Shown here: piece after piece, positions 23,001-36,100 of the stretch | Numbering within the stretch: position 1 is the stretch's first letter | Layout of the letters: each line of letters starts with the position of its first letter | Origin: Gari tellinella | Lineage: Eukaryota; Mollusca; Bivalvia; Cardiida; Psammobiidae | Length of the DNA: 64,000 nucleotides | Direction of reading: 5' to 3' | Assembly (NCBI GenBank): GCA_922989275.2 | Contig: OV277864.1 | Span: forward strand, 73,102,158 to 73,166,157 | Notes under the pieces: generated by a model | What the model was told of the DNA's origin: nothing | Database searches by the model: none | The model's input: the letters and a program-made list of their open reading frames with translations, nothing else | Made by a program: the position numbers and the translations under genes

Positions 23001-23535
23001 CTCAGATTAAAACAAATCGTAAGATTTTATTTTCAACAAATTCTTATTTGCTACATTTTCTTGACTTGCGTTTGCATTTAGTTTCGTTTAAACGGACCAT
23101 AATAACGATTTCTTTACTGAACGATGAGTTGATGCCAAATTCACTGAAGAATGCGGTATTTCCCTATAATCGTCTTTGTGCTAACGTGAATATCATAATT
23201 ACACTTAATGAATCTTCTAACTGTGCACTTATATATGGTATCATATCTCCGGCGCTAATGGTCAGATCGTGTTAAAACTTTGCAGAAATTAAGAAGATGG
23301 TTTCTCAAAAAGAGAGAGGGACGTATACAGAGAACCCAGGTGCGATCCCCTCCCCTATTCGCTGGTTATTTCAGATACCCAGTGTAAAGAACTGTTAATA
23401 CATTGGGCTTCGGTTTTTGTCAAGTCTTATCTGAAGGAATTTGGACAGACAGGGGATCGATTGCACGACCCCTGGTTTCGTAGTCGAGCGCGTTACTCTT
23501 CGACCGCGAACGACGGTGATTGCAACAAAAAGTCA

Positions 23536-23749
23536 TTAACCCTTAGCCCGCCAAATAAATTGTCGTCTGCTATATTTCTCGTCTGCTTCAAGTTTCAAAG
23601 TGCTTCAAAGTTGCTCAAAATTGCTGAAAATGTTGTCCGAGTGTCAAACAGCTTGGATCCGGATGAGACGCCGAGTTACTCGGCGTCTCATCCGGATCCA
23701 AGCTGTTTGCATATGGAGCTATAGTCGTGATTGGCAGGCTAAGGGTTAA
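23536..23749. mobile_element. TTAA-flanked MITE, twin of 50137-50350 in opposite orientation
   Basis: It is bounded by TTAACCCTTAGCCCGCC and GGCAGGCTAAGGGTTAA. The perfect hairpin is CAGCTTGGATCCGGATGAGA, then CGCCGAG, and its complement. The element at 50137-50350 is the reverse complement with very few differences. Confidence 0.9.
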
Positions 23750-24260
23750 AACAGTATTTTATGTCAATTTAGACAAACAAACAGTGTTTATTCGGTAACG
23801 TCTTTATAACAGCCTGACGTCGACGTCATGTCGACGTTACGCATAGTTGAACGGCTATTCAACGTCGCTCGATCAAGATATTCGTCCAATAACATGTTTT
23901 CTGAATGTTCGGCTTGATAGTGAATGCACAAGAATAGTTTCGAAACAATTTCCAACCAGTTCACGATTTTCTCGTGCAAATTGAGTATTTTGTCGTTTCA
24001 TGATTCACTGGGTCGTCCAACACAATTTTTTTTAATTTTTTTAAAACGATTTGACAGACCAATGTTCGTCAATAGCAAACACGCAAAAAATTGTGTACAA
24101 ATTCTTATAAATAAAAGATGTATAGCGAAAAGAAAAGTGCACAGTTAGAAGATTCGTTAAGTGTATGTTGATGAATCGTAAACATTTCAACGAGATATCA
24201 ATTTCTTCATTTTTGCAATGTGTTTGCGTTCAGTGTCGGACCTGGCTCCAGTTTGGTTAA

Positions 24261-24428
24261 ATAGAGGATAACTGTTTTTTTCAGTGTAAGACCGAAATTT
24301 AATCCATTGAGTGAACATCAGACGTTATATTTTCACGAGTGGCGAAGCCACGAGTGAAAATATAACAGTCTGATGTTCACGAAATGGATTAAATTCGATC
24401 TTACACTGAAAAAACACAGTTATTCTAT
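24261..24428. repeat. Large palindrome, TTATATTTTCACGAGTGG family
   Basis: The arms AATAACTGTGTTTTTTCAGTG, read from the right, pair with GATAACTGTTTTTTTCAGTG on the left. The centre is CACGAGTGGCGAAGCCACGA. No gene is nearby. Confidence 0.85.
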
Positions 24429-25564
24429 TTATTTATGCTTTTAAGCCACTTTTTAAACGAAATTGTTTAAAAATTGAAAGCGAACGTACATTATTTATCC
24501 CGTGTTGAGCCCCATGTTTTATGTCGAACACAAGCGCGTGACAGTTGGCGGTATAATGACGTCACTCGTTGCTCCCGAGTTTGGATTCGTGCTCTTCCGG
24601 TGAGTAGTTCGCGACAAATCGGACTGCCGGAATTTAACGATAAGACACGATTGACTACGATTCTTGGGGAGCCCTACGGGGAAAATTCATAATAAAAAGC
24701 GATTGGTGATAATCAACTGCAGTGGATTACCAAGTGATCATCCACTGCTATTTCGTGGTAATCCACCGAAAAGCATAAATAAAAGCGGTTCTCCAATGGA
24801 AGTTGACAGCTGAAAGTTTTGCCCATGATTGTTATAACAAAAACCAATCCACGGTATCACCGAACAATCAACATACAACGTAGTATTATTATATATGCTA
24901 CACTTCTAGAACTTTTGAAATTTAATATTTTCTGATTGTTTTTAGAGTTAGACAATTTTAATTATTGATATTTGCAGAAAATAAAGCATGTATTTTTGTT
25001 TTGGCAGTATCTTGTTTTGCATGTACAGTATAGATTATTGTATGCGTTTTATTATTATAGAACATTTCTATTGTTTTTATATTAGAAATGGGATATTTTT
25101 CCTCAAAATTGTCCTGTCAGAAAAAAAAATTGGGGAATATTTTCTTATTATATAATGTTTCACTCTTCATTATTGTTCACTCTCTATACAGTGGAGAAAA
25201 CGTTATTCTTTCCCAATAAACGCGTTTACGCTAAAACTATTATTTCCAGTACAAACAGGTTGGAGCCAGATCAGACGCCGGGCAACCCGGCGTCTGATTA
25301 GGCTCCAAACTGTTTGCCATTCAGCTTAATATCAATAGTAAAACTCGTCAAAAAGATGTAATTTTCTTCATTTTAGTGCATTGCGTTTGCGTTTCGTTTG
25401 CGTTTAAACGGGAAAGAATAACCTTTTCTCCACTGTATAAATATACATGTACTAGAGGTTCTATGGTTTCATACATTTGACAGAACATGAACAACCTTAC
25501 ACGGGAAAGAATAATTCGAGAATTTATTAAGGAACCGATTTATTAAATGTTTTATTTTCTCTTA

Positions 25565-25711
25565 TTTGATGAAGAACCTGAGACAAACTAGCGATAGATA
25601 GGACGGCTTGAAATAGAGTGCTGAGTGTTACTGCTGGGGACGGGACCGAGTTCGGGACATATTGACATCATGTTAAAATTCGTGGAGAAATATACAGAAA
25701 ATGACTTAAAG
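25565..25711 (+). pseudogene. Dead counterpart in gene B of gene A exon 11766-11913
   Basis: Translation in the homologous frame gives FDEEPETN, stop, R, stop, IGRLEIEC, stop, VLLLG and then GHIDIM to YTENDLK. It aligns codon by codon with gene A except for one extra codon. The stops (TAG 25589, TAG 25595, TGA 25622) fall where gene A has Gln, Glu and Trp. The acceptor AG is gone (CTCTTAT precedes it), but the donor AAG/GTATGC is intact. Nothing in the rest of gene B is broken in this way. Confidence 0.85.
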
Positions 25712-26985
25712 GTATGCATAGCAACCATATTCACTGCCAGGAGACGTCTGCATAACCCTTATCCTGTGGTGATGTCGTCTGCTTCGAAATTGTCGTCTGC
25801 AAAATTTGTTAGATTTAGATGTTCACATTTTTTAAGTAAAGAAACCTAAAGACAGGTGTCAAACAATTTGGATCCAGATCAGACGCCGCGTAACGCGGCG
25901 TTTGATCTGGATCTAAACTGTTTGCAAAAATCAATAAAGTCGCGACCAGCAGGCAAAGGGTTAATATTGTTCGTCTGCTTTTATTACTGAATTTATTTGT
26001 TCTTTAAATGGTGATAGAGTTGTGTTATACGGCACTGCGACACCAACATTTATATAGCACTGATAAATGATGAGATGAAATGATTATGAAGAATGATTTG
26101 AAGGAGATAATTTGGCTAATACCATTCGTTGCAAGGCGCATGGTATCAAAACCACCGACCCTCCTTCCTTTTAGTTCTTTGCAGAGGGGATAATCCCCGG
26201 CAAATAAACAGAAGCATTATCTATAACAATTAAGCCCCATGACAGCTGCAAAGTAGGAAGTTGTCTGGGCTCTTAACCCATTCCCCCATAAATACGCATT
26301 TTTACGCCGTTAATTTATTCCTCCACTGAAGAAAATATTTCCAATTTATACAGTCATGAATATGTATCATGAGAAAATTTTTCTTAATTCTAGGAGACTA
26401 TAGCTTAAAACAGGCTGAAAGAAAAGCAGAATGCGCCTTAAGGCGAATTCTGCTTAACTTTCAACCTGCTTTAAGTGATCTTCTTTCTTTAAAACTAGAA
26501 ACAGTCTATAGGATAATGGGTTAAGTAAAGACTAAAACAAATCGATATATATTTTCAAACAGTTACTCGGTGTCTGATCAGAATTCACACTATTCGTAAA
26601 AACAGTACTCCCTCTCTACAAAGACACCCAATTGGAGACACATAGTGTGTGTTGTTCGGATGGAGTCGTTATAGGGAGGGAAACTGGCTAACATTTGCAA
26701 ACAGCTTGAATCCAGATCAGACGCCGCCTTACGGCCATAGAACTGTAATGTGCAAGCATTTTGATCCAGATCAGACGACAGCAATATAGCAGGCTCTATA
26801 CTGTTTGAATTGAGTCCGACATCGTTCTCAAGCTTTTGATTGGTCAGATTCCAGCATTCTGTTCAATTTTGACCAATGAAGAGCATTTGGGCGGTCTCAG
26901 TCTCATCTCAAACACTTTATAAGCATGGACCCAGGAGAAGGATTAAGTTTTAATTTTGATCTATTCCTTTTTAATTCCAAAATAG

Positions 26986-27128
26986 CATTGCTCGCAAGAG
27001 GAACTTGCAGACATATTCAAGAAGATGAAAGTAAAGTTCCGCTATGACCCAAACAAAACGAGCAATGACGAGCAGACATATGCCAGTATGCTGAGTGATC
27101 GAGTACGGGGATTTTTCAAGGACTTAAG
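26986..27128 (+). CDS. Gene B exon 1 of those intact
   Basis: 143 bp. The acceptor is AAAATAG and the donor AAG/GTATAT. It encodes HCSQEELADIFKKMKVKFRY and then ASMLSDRVRGFFKD. It matches gene A 10931-11073. A possible new start is the Met of MKVKF at 27025. A TA-flanked MITE (CAGCGCTCCC) starts at intron position +15. Confidence 0.88.
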
Positions 27129-30100
27129 GTATATGGTATATACAGCGCTCCCTCCCTACAACAGCCCTTCCAAGAAAGACCCCCTCCTGACAACGACCCT
27201 TGTTGAAGTTCCCTACACAGGACAATTATGTCTAACGCTTTTACTGCTGTAATATCGTCTGCTTAAAATTGTCGTCTGCTATTTTTCTCAAAATTACATA
27301 TTGGACATTTTAATAGAAAAAAACTTAATGACGAGTGCCAAACAGCGTTACGCGTCGTCTGATCTAGATTCTAGCTGTTTGAAAATGTTAATCAAATTCC
27401 CTCCCTATAACGACTCCCTCCGAACAACGCACACATTTTTGTGTCCCATTGAGTGTCGTTGTAGAGGGAGCTGGTCATTTCGTACCCTCGCCTTTTCGTA
27501 CCCTATTTTCTTGGTCATTTCGTACCCACATTTTTGGTCATTTCGTACCCTTTCAAATTCACTAGTCATTTCGTACCCATATTTTTGGTTATTTCGTACC
27601 CTCGAAAAAAAATCTTTTTATAACATATATTTCATAATTTTGACGCAAAATTTAATAAGATATAATTATGTTAGATCGGGTAATATGTCTGCTCAGAAAT
27701 GAAAAAAAAAATCTTATTCTGCTGGTTTCATAATTATTTGAACAGTTATCAAATCCAGTAGTAACTTCGAATCTATATGTACATTTAATACAAGCTATAG
27801 TGAAGACACGTACGTTAACTTAAGTGATGTAGTCAGCAACAACAATCCTGTTTAAAATACAGTGCTCCATCTCTAAAACAGCCATACGAAGCTCCTGTTC
27901 TTTGGTATCAAGACTTATACACATTTGAAAGATTATTAGGATTATTGAACAATGGTAACATCTTAGACGAGTCGTTTGTTAACCAGCTCTGTTATAGTAG
28001 TGTCATAAGGTTTGAGGTACCAGCACGGAATGTTGCAGAGTGTGACAGTTTGTGCACAATGACTGAGGACTGCAATAGCGTGATTGCAGTACGGAACATA
28101 ACCAATGCATGATTTGGTCTTACGATCTACAGTGCATGTCTAGGACATGCTTCTTCCCTTCAAGGTGCACAATTCTACGGACAAGAGGATCTAGGGGATA
28201 CACCCAACAGGAGACACAAATTGTGGGCGTTGTTTGGAGGGAGTCGTTATCGGAGGGAACTTTGCAAACAGATTGATTCCAGATCAGACGCCGCGTAACG
28301 CGGCGTCTGATCTTGAATCAAGCTGTTTGTCACTCATTATTAAGTTTTTTATGTCAAAATGTCCATTACACAACTTTGAGAAAAACAGCAGATGACAATT
28401 TTAAGCAGACGACAATTTTAAGCAGACAACATGTTATCCAGACAATGGTGTGTGTCAGTCATGAACCAAAACGTAATTCGACAAGCTATATAGCGAACAA
28501 TGATTCTAACCAACAAAGACTAAACATGTCCTTTATCTGCGTTATTTACCCACAAGTCAATACAATTGGACTTCTTTAAAAAAAAAAAAAGGAAAAAAAA
28601 GTTTTGATTCGAATGAGACTCGAACCTATGACCTTTTGATTGTTAGTCAACCACACTACCGACTGAGCTATCAGCACTTAGGTTGAACAGTGGTACATGT
28701 ATGAGCTGGCTGCTGGGATCCTAACACCTTTTATTCATATGCTAATCTAGGACCAGTGGCGATACGGAGTACAAAACGACTGATGTACGTTTTATAATTT
28801 TCATTAATATTAATTCAGATAGCACAGCTAGTATAAGATTGAATGAAGAATTAATTATTATGATATATTTCCACGTAACCATGTGAATTTAAAAGCTTTT
28901 TGTATTACTTTCAGATTTTATTTTAACTTGCTGAATGTTAGAAATGTTTTATTTAAGATGTCATAAATTTCCCTTCTGCCAATTTCATTGAAAAGTGCAA
29001 TACTTGCGTTCTTTGAATAGATTCCCGTAAGGGTATCCACTGACGCCTTTGGTGTCATTTGTATTTGTATGCACCGGTCTTGCACCGACGGGGTGAATTA
29101 GACTGTGCCTTTGCTGCTCTTTTATAAGAGCAGCAATCGAGTGCCTGACTATGTCTGTAAGTCACTCGGCTTCTTTGAGTGCTTGGCTATGTCTGTAAGT
29201 CACTCTTTGAGTGCTTGGTTATACCTGTAAGTCACTCAGTTTTTTTCCTTTGCACCATTCCTTTAAGGGGATAGTGCATCAATGGATAGAAGTCCGACAT
29301 ATGGTCGTCGGATTCTTCCACTTCCAACTAGTACATTCCCAAAATGGTCTGCTTTATTTCTGCGTTCGATTCTCAAAGCTTGCTTAAATCAAACATACAT
29401 ACTTCTTTTAAAGCTTTAGTTTTGAAATACATGTATGTTTGTTCTGAGTAACAATAAAACGTCTCTAATACGACCACTTGATTATGTTAATTATTAGGGT
29501 TTTACAATAGTTTGATTGCTTAAAGCAAGGTGACAGTAAAACGAGGAGCTTTCTTAAACTGTCACCTGTCTTTAAACATTCAATTAGCCTTCTTTTAGTG
29601 GTCGTAGTAGAGAGGTTTTACTATTTATAGCAATAGAGTTCTGTTCGACTGATTACAGTGGAACCTTTGAATCCCGAACACCTATATTATACTTCAAATA
29701 AACATTAACTGGCGAGATGCTTTCCGTTGGCGCAGAAATTGAGTGTAACCTGTCACGAATTCGCCTATAACATCCAGATGCCCGTTGCGTGTTATTCCCC
29801 CCACCCCCACCCCCACCCCACCACCTTTCACGAAAACGTAACACAAACACATAGTATTAGTGTTTTCTTCTGACCTGTCGGAGTTATTTTTAGATTGGAA
29901 CATTCTAAAACTTTAAAAGGGATGAGTTTTCTCTACATCCAGTTAGAGATACGGATAGCTGTAATTTTTGTACGTAATGTCACGGAGTAATTAGAGCTCG
30001 CTCTTTTCCGTTTAAACGCAATGCACTAAACTGGGGAAAATTACTTTTAGAAAGGTTAACTATGGTTTTAATCTGAGTAGCAAACAGGGGTGCCTGGTTT

Positions 30101-33100
30101 AAATTTTCATTTTCGTTTTGCTTGATATTGAAATTCCTATAATGCGGCGTCTGATCAGAGTCTACACTGTTTGCCTATTTCCCTTTTGTAGGATGGATTA
30201 AATACAAGAATGAGGAGAAGGCCTTATTCTTTCCAAATAAACGCGTTAAAGCTATTATTTCCATCGGAAACAATTCATATCTTGCAGTCAACAATGAGTG
30301 GTCGTTAAGTACTTTGTTGTTGATTAAAACAAAATTAAGGCTAAAAGATCATTCAAATGTCTTTATCACATGAGATAGAAACACATAGTATCCTTTTCCC
30401 ACATAGAAGCGACTTTTAGTGTATTTAATTTATTCCCCCGCTGAACAAAATAGTTCCTATTTAAACAGTTTTAAACATGCGCCATAAGATATAATGTCTA
30501 CATATTAGCAGATGGTAGCTTAAACCAGGCTGAAAGTAAAGCAGAAATCGCCTTAAGGCGCCTTCTGCATTACTTTCAACCTGCTTTAAGTGGTCCTTTA
30601 TTTTCAATACTAGAAATAGGGTAAAGGGGTATAGATGCTTAAAGTTGAAACTATACATACCTACACATTTTTATGAACACTTTGTTGTATTTGCATATTA
30701 AAGGGATACATTGCCAGTAGGTAGTTCTGTAATAGCGGAAACACTTTTTGGGACAACTGTATGCATGTATCATAGCCAATAATGCAGACGCAGGTGAAAC
30801 ACACAACATTCTATAAGTGAAATTGGCAGATGCAAAAAGACATTTGCCCTCATCTCTTTTAGACTTTTTCTTCCACTTGAATTACAGAAGCATACAATGT
30901 ATATCCAGATCAAACAGCAAGTAACTGATCTGATCAGAATTTAGCGGCACTATAACAAAATATTAACCCATTGTCACTAACAAACAGCGTACTTATGTTT
31001 GAATTTGAATTTCTAAATGTACACTTGTCGTATGCTAGCATTAGTCATCTGAACAGGGCATACACTGTTTGCCATTTTGCAATATTGTTAACACAACCCT
31101 AAAAAGTAAAGAATGGACTAGACCTAATTGGAAATTAACATGTCAGTTAACAATTTTATGGTTGAATGAGTTAATGAAACAAAGTGTCATAACTTAACCC
31201 TTATCCTGCTGATTTGTCGTCTGCTTCAAATATAATGTCTGCGAAATATAATAACTAATTTTGATCTTTTTAAATCTAAAGAAAAAGTACTTTTCGAGTG
31301 ACAAACAGCTTAGATCCAGATCAGACGCTATGTAACGCGGCATCTTATCTGATCTGAATCCAGATTGTTTGCAAATATAAGCCAAGTCCCGCTTAGCACG
31401 ATAATTAAGGGTTCAGGAGCAGTGACTCGCGCCTTTAGTTTTGCCGGGGCCTTTTTACTATCCCGGAGCAGAAACTTGAACTTTGACACGAGTTACCCAG
31501 ATCAATCCGTGTCAAATAGTTTGGATCATGATCCGACATAGATAGTCTAAATGAATGCGACATTGTTTCCTATAGAATTGCATTCAGTTTCAAAGTTTTT
31601 CACACAAAACACTCAAATCAAAATTGTTTTCAGAGTAATTTCCGACACATAATTGTTGGGGTCTGATCTTGATCCAAACTGTTTGCAATAGAATAGAAAA
31701 TATCATTTTTCTGTGTTTTTCATACAAATATATCTTATTCGAAACATATTTACGCATTTCCATCATATTAATCTTATATGTGTAAATCACTCCTTAAAAA
31801 GAAGTTCGAAAAATGTATGTTTTAATTTAATTCTAATTTTGTTTTTTACCATTTACGCTATCAATTAGTTTTGATCCGATTGGTTAACAGTTTGCAAATT
31901 GACGTTTAGACAAATTACTTAGTCTGAACATAATTCATACTATCGTTTAAGTGTGGATGTACGAGTAATATACTAGTGCAAGATTCGATCGATAATACTG
32001 GTCAGGGTATAATTGATGTAGAATGCGAATGTTTAGTAACAATTTAATCAGCAGATAAACACAAATGGCTTTTCAGAGGTCCCGCTGAGAATAAGAACGA
32101 GTCCGGAACCAGTGTTCCGGAGGCAGCCGAATGATAACCAAGCATTCGTGATTTCTTATCAAGGCTAAGATGATCAAGCGATTCCCGATAGTCTGCCTAA
32201 CAAATCGATAATTGATCTCGTGGACCAAGGGAGATAATGGTTTACGTCTGATATACTAAAGTGAGCAAGAACGACAATCCTGTAAATATGGCCTGCATTC
32301 TTGGACATGACTGTCAAACAGCTACAAATTGTTACCTGTCTTTAATAAAAACCAATTAGCCGTCGTATTTTTGTGGTCGTAAAAGAGAGTTTTTTTCTGT
32401 ATTGTGCATGTCTTTATAGCTCTCAAAAGTCTATTAAATATCATGTATTTATAGATTCTTGTTTTGTTAATTCTTTTTTTCATTCATTAAATACGTTTTC
32501 ACATTTGGTTAAAGTTGGGAGAAGTTGTTCTTCAATCGTGCTTTTATGGGGTGGGTACGAAATGACCAAACATATGGATTCGAAGTTACTACTGGATTTG
32601 ATAACTGTTCAAATAATTATAGAACCAGCAGAATAAGAATTTTTTTTCATTTCTGAGCAAACATATTACCCAATCTAACATATATCTTATTAAACTTTGC
32701 GTAAAAATAATGAAATATATGTAATAAAAATTTTTTTTTAGAGGGTACGAAATGACCAAAAATATGGGTACGAAATGACTAGTGAATTTGAAAGGGTACG
32801 AAATGACCAAAAATATGGGTACGAAATGACCAAAAAAATAGGGTACGAAAAGGCGTGGGTACGAAATGACCATAACTCGTTGTAGAGAGGGAGCGATGTA
32901 TTTACATTCAACCCTTATCATGTCGATCGCGAATTGACTAGTATATGTGTTTGTGTTTGCAAACAGTTTCGATCCAGATAAAACGAAAAGTAACACGGCG
33001 TCTGATCTGGATCAAAACTGTGTGGCACTCGTCTTTTAATTTATTTTGTTAAGATGTATTTCTCAAATTTTAATTTTAGGTGTTTTGACTTAAAGCCCCA

Positions 33101-36100
33101 TTTTGTAATCAGACTTTTTTTTTTTTTTTTTAGATATTTGAAATAACAACCAAGGTAATTACTAATGTTTGAACTTTCCTATTATGGACCATACCGATCT
33201 TGGAAATGTTGAAAAACAGACATAACACACTAAAACGGGTGATTTTAACAAATCGAAAGTTAAATGCTGCTATAAATAGTACACCGCTGCAGTTGCTACT
33301 TGACACGACCGAATGTGCTAAATGTCAAATATCCTTAACACATTCAACCCTAGTGACGACTATACTCGTCATTTACAAACATTGTACCTGTGAGGAGTAC
33401 ACTTGCCACATGCAAACAGTGTAGTCCCTGAAAAGAGGGCTCCTTAAGGAGCCCTCTGATCAGGGTCAACACTGTTTGTCATTTTGAAATATATTGTTAA
33501 AATCAACGCTAAATAGTCCAAAAAGGACTATACTTATTTTGAAATTGGAATTGTCCATTTAAAGTTTCAGGGGCGAATGAGTTAATAACTGATTATCAAT
33601 AAAAGGTTAGTAAGCTTCACTGTTTGGCTTTTTAGCAAGGTCAAATATTCTATTCCGATTTTGTTGACTTGTCACTCATAAAACCATAACGTAATAGGAC
33701 TAGTTATATAGCGGACACCAGTTCTGACTGTGCAAAGACTGAAAATATCTTACTCCCTGACCTCTGCGTTTTTCATGAAAAACAGGTCAATAGAATCAGA
33801 CAATACATTGAAATAAAATTATTTGAATCGATTGGGACTCAAACCCTTCGAGCCTTTGAAATGCTAGCCACTCGCCCTACCAACTGAGCTACCAAGACAG
33901 ACAATGAAGCTTACCAACCTTTCGCTTATAAAGAGTACACAAAATATAGTGAATTGTTGGGATGTATCGTACAGAAATTACCAAAACAAATTAATAAAAA
34001 ACGGATTCCATAATTAACCCCGATTTTTATGAAAAACCATGACCTGTTTATTTCAAATGGGATCCAAAACAACCATTTTATGTAGGTTATTACATTATGC
34101 GGCTTTAAGAAATATTGAAATGGGATTACTTATTTAAAGAAAATATACATAATTCAATTATAATATAACGAAAGAGCGAACGATCTTTTGTTTATGGGTA
34201 GCCGAGGGTCATAAGTCTTTCCCCAAAACATGGCGCCGATATCGGTACCGCATATGGCCGCGTTAGAAAAACTTTAATAGCGCCGCAATTTAGTTACTAG
34301 GAAGATTGAAATTTTAACACAGTGAATTTTATGATTACACCGATATCTTCTTCATTTTTTGTAACAAATAATATTGATTTGTTTCGAACGTCTGCTTCGC
34401 AACATATCAAGTGTGAAACGCAAGGAATTGACACACTAGCAGAAAAAACGCTATCCGTCATTTAAATAAGGACTCTCATCTGAAAAGTGCTCACAAAAGT
34501 TCACGATCGGTAAACATCGATAGATCTACCATTTCAAATTTAATAAAGATGTTTCGAGAGTGAGGGAACTCCGAAAACAAGATTCGAAGTGGGAGGGTAT
34601 AGGAGACCACGGAAAACCATGCCGACCCCACCCCATATTGTAAAGCATCTGTTGTGTTCACGGGCTGTTTAACATATGATGGAGTTGGAACCCTGACACC
34701 AGTTGATGGTAATATCAATTCCGAGAAATATATTGAATATCTAGACACACATTTGTGGCTATTTATTGCTAAAAAGCTCTCAAATAAGCCCTACAGTGTC
34801 CATGATGACTATGCTACTCAGCATAAATCTAGACTCGCCATCGAATGGTAATAGAGGAACGATAATATGCCGACAATGGTTCAACCAGCCTAAAGCCCAG
34901 TCTTAAATATAATAAAAAATGTGTGGAAATATTTGAAAACTAACTTGTGCAAGCGTGCAGTGAATATCAAAATTAAGGATGAGCTTATCAGACATGTTCT
35001 TGGCATTTGGGATCGTTACAGTCAGGCCTATGTACAATCACTTCATGAGAGTATTTCAAGAAGAATTTGGTATATTCTGAGAGAAAACGGGTCTATTTCA
35101 AAATACTGAAAGTTTCAGGTAAGTTGGAGTTGCCGTTTTGAGTTGGTTGCTGTTTAAAGTTTGCATGTGCTTAGAGTAGAGAACAAAGCGGCATCCATTT
35201 TGGGGAAAGACTTATGAGCCTCGGCTTAGTTTAGGCCAGTACTGGCCCATGAACAACATGGCAAATATCATGTTTGAGTTAACAGCGACATCAACTTACT
35301 AAGTCTATTCACTTGCGGATAAATTTCGGCTTTAGATACATTTAGAATACTAATAATAACGTTCTTGTCATATTTTATTATAAATCTTTTTTTTTATTTT
35401 TTTTTATCTTGGATCGTTTTGTCCAATAATATATATACAGGAGTTTGTTATACTTTCACCTTGCTTTAAGCAGTCATCTGCCTTAAAAACCTAATAATAA
35501 GTGACAACTTCGTGGTCGTAATAGAGGGATTGTATTTACTGTAATCATAATTACCTTTTTGGAAAAAATTATATCTCTTATTTATATAGACTGAAAATAT
35601 ACAGTAAAACCTCTCTATTACGACCATTAAATTGCTTAAGTTATTTTTTGTTTAAGGCGGGTTGATTCTTAAAACAAAGTGAAAGTTAAACAGAAAGCTT
35701 TCTATTTTACGTTCACGTTCAGGTATCCTCCCTTTTAGTGTTCGTAATAGAGAGGTTTAGCTGTTATTTTCTTATTTTACCGTTTCAGTGGGGAAAAGTT
35801 ACTATCAGTTAAAGAGGAGTTTCTCGACCTGTGTCTTCACTATTTCAAACAGCTTCCTAAACTTACTTATATTTTTCGACTGCTTTTATCTTTTTAATTT
35901 GGATATTTTACTTAAAATCATTGATATGACTATCAAACAGTTTAGATCTTGATCAGACGCCGCGTCACGCGGCGTCTGATCAGGATCCAAACTGTTTGCA
36001 AATGTAAATGTTGTAAGACTTTGTAGTGAAAGAGTTAAAGGGGAATTTTCAAGGAATTACGGTGTATATTAACATATAACCATTTGGGAGCTTTCTGTTT

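Larger units (their letters stand above)
14207..25560. other. Interval between the two head-to-head genes: repeats only
   Basis: I see no convincing exon in these 11 kb. It must hold any undiscovered first exons and promoters of both genes. It contains TTAA MITEs (14398-14634, 19852-20070, 23536-23749), AGGGCTCC hairpins (15149-15215, 17160-17190), two large palindromes (17000-17153, 24261-24428), and a dispersed bivalve-type element around 15730-16140 ending in GACGGACG-like sequence. A second dispersed element starts with GCTCACCAGAGCACAAAGTG at 21429. Short open frames here look like chance frames within repeats. Confidence 0.6.

Noticed and set aside
28605..28679. Functional tRNA-Val gene
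   Set aside because: The A and B boxes are present but the acceptor stem does not pair and the T stem is weak. A SINE head is more likely.
32589..32996. 135-codon minus-strand frame rich in FVPIFLVISYP
   Set aside because: It is produced entirely by the GGTCATTTCGTACCC repeats, as is the similar plus-strand frame at 27301-27702.
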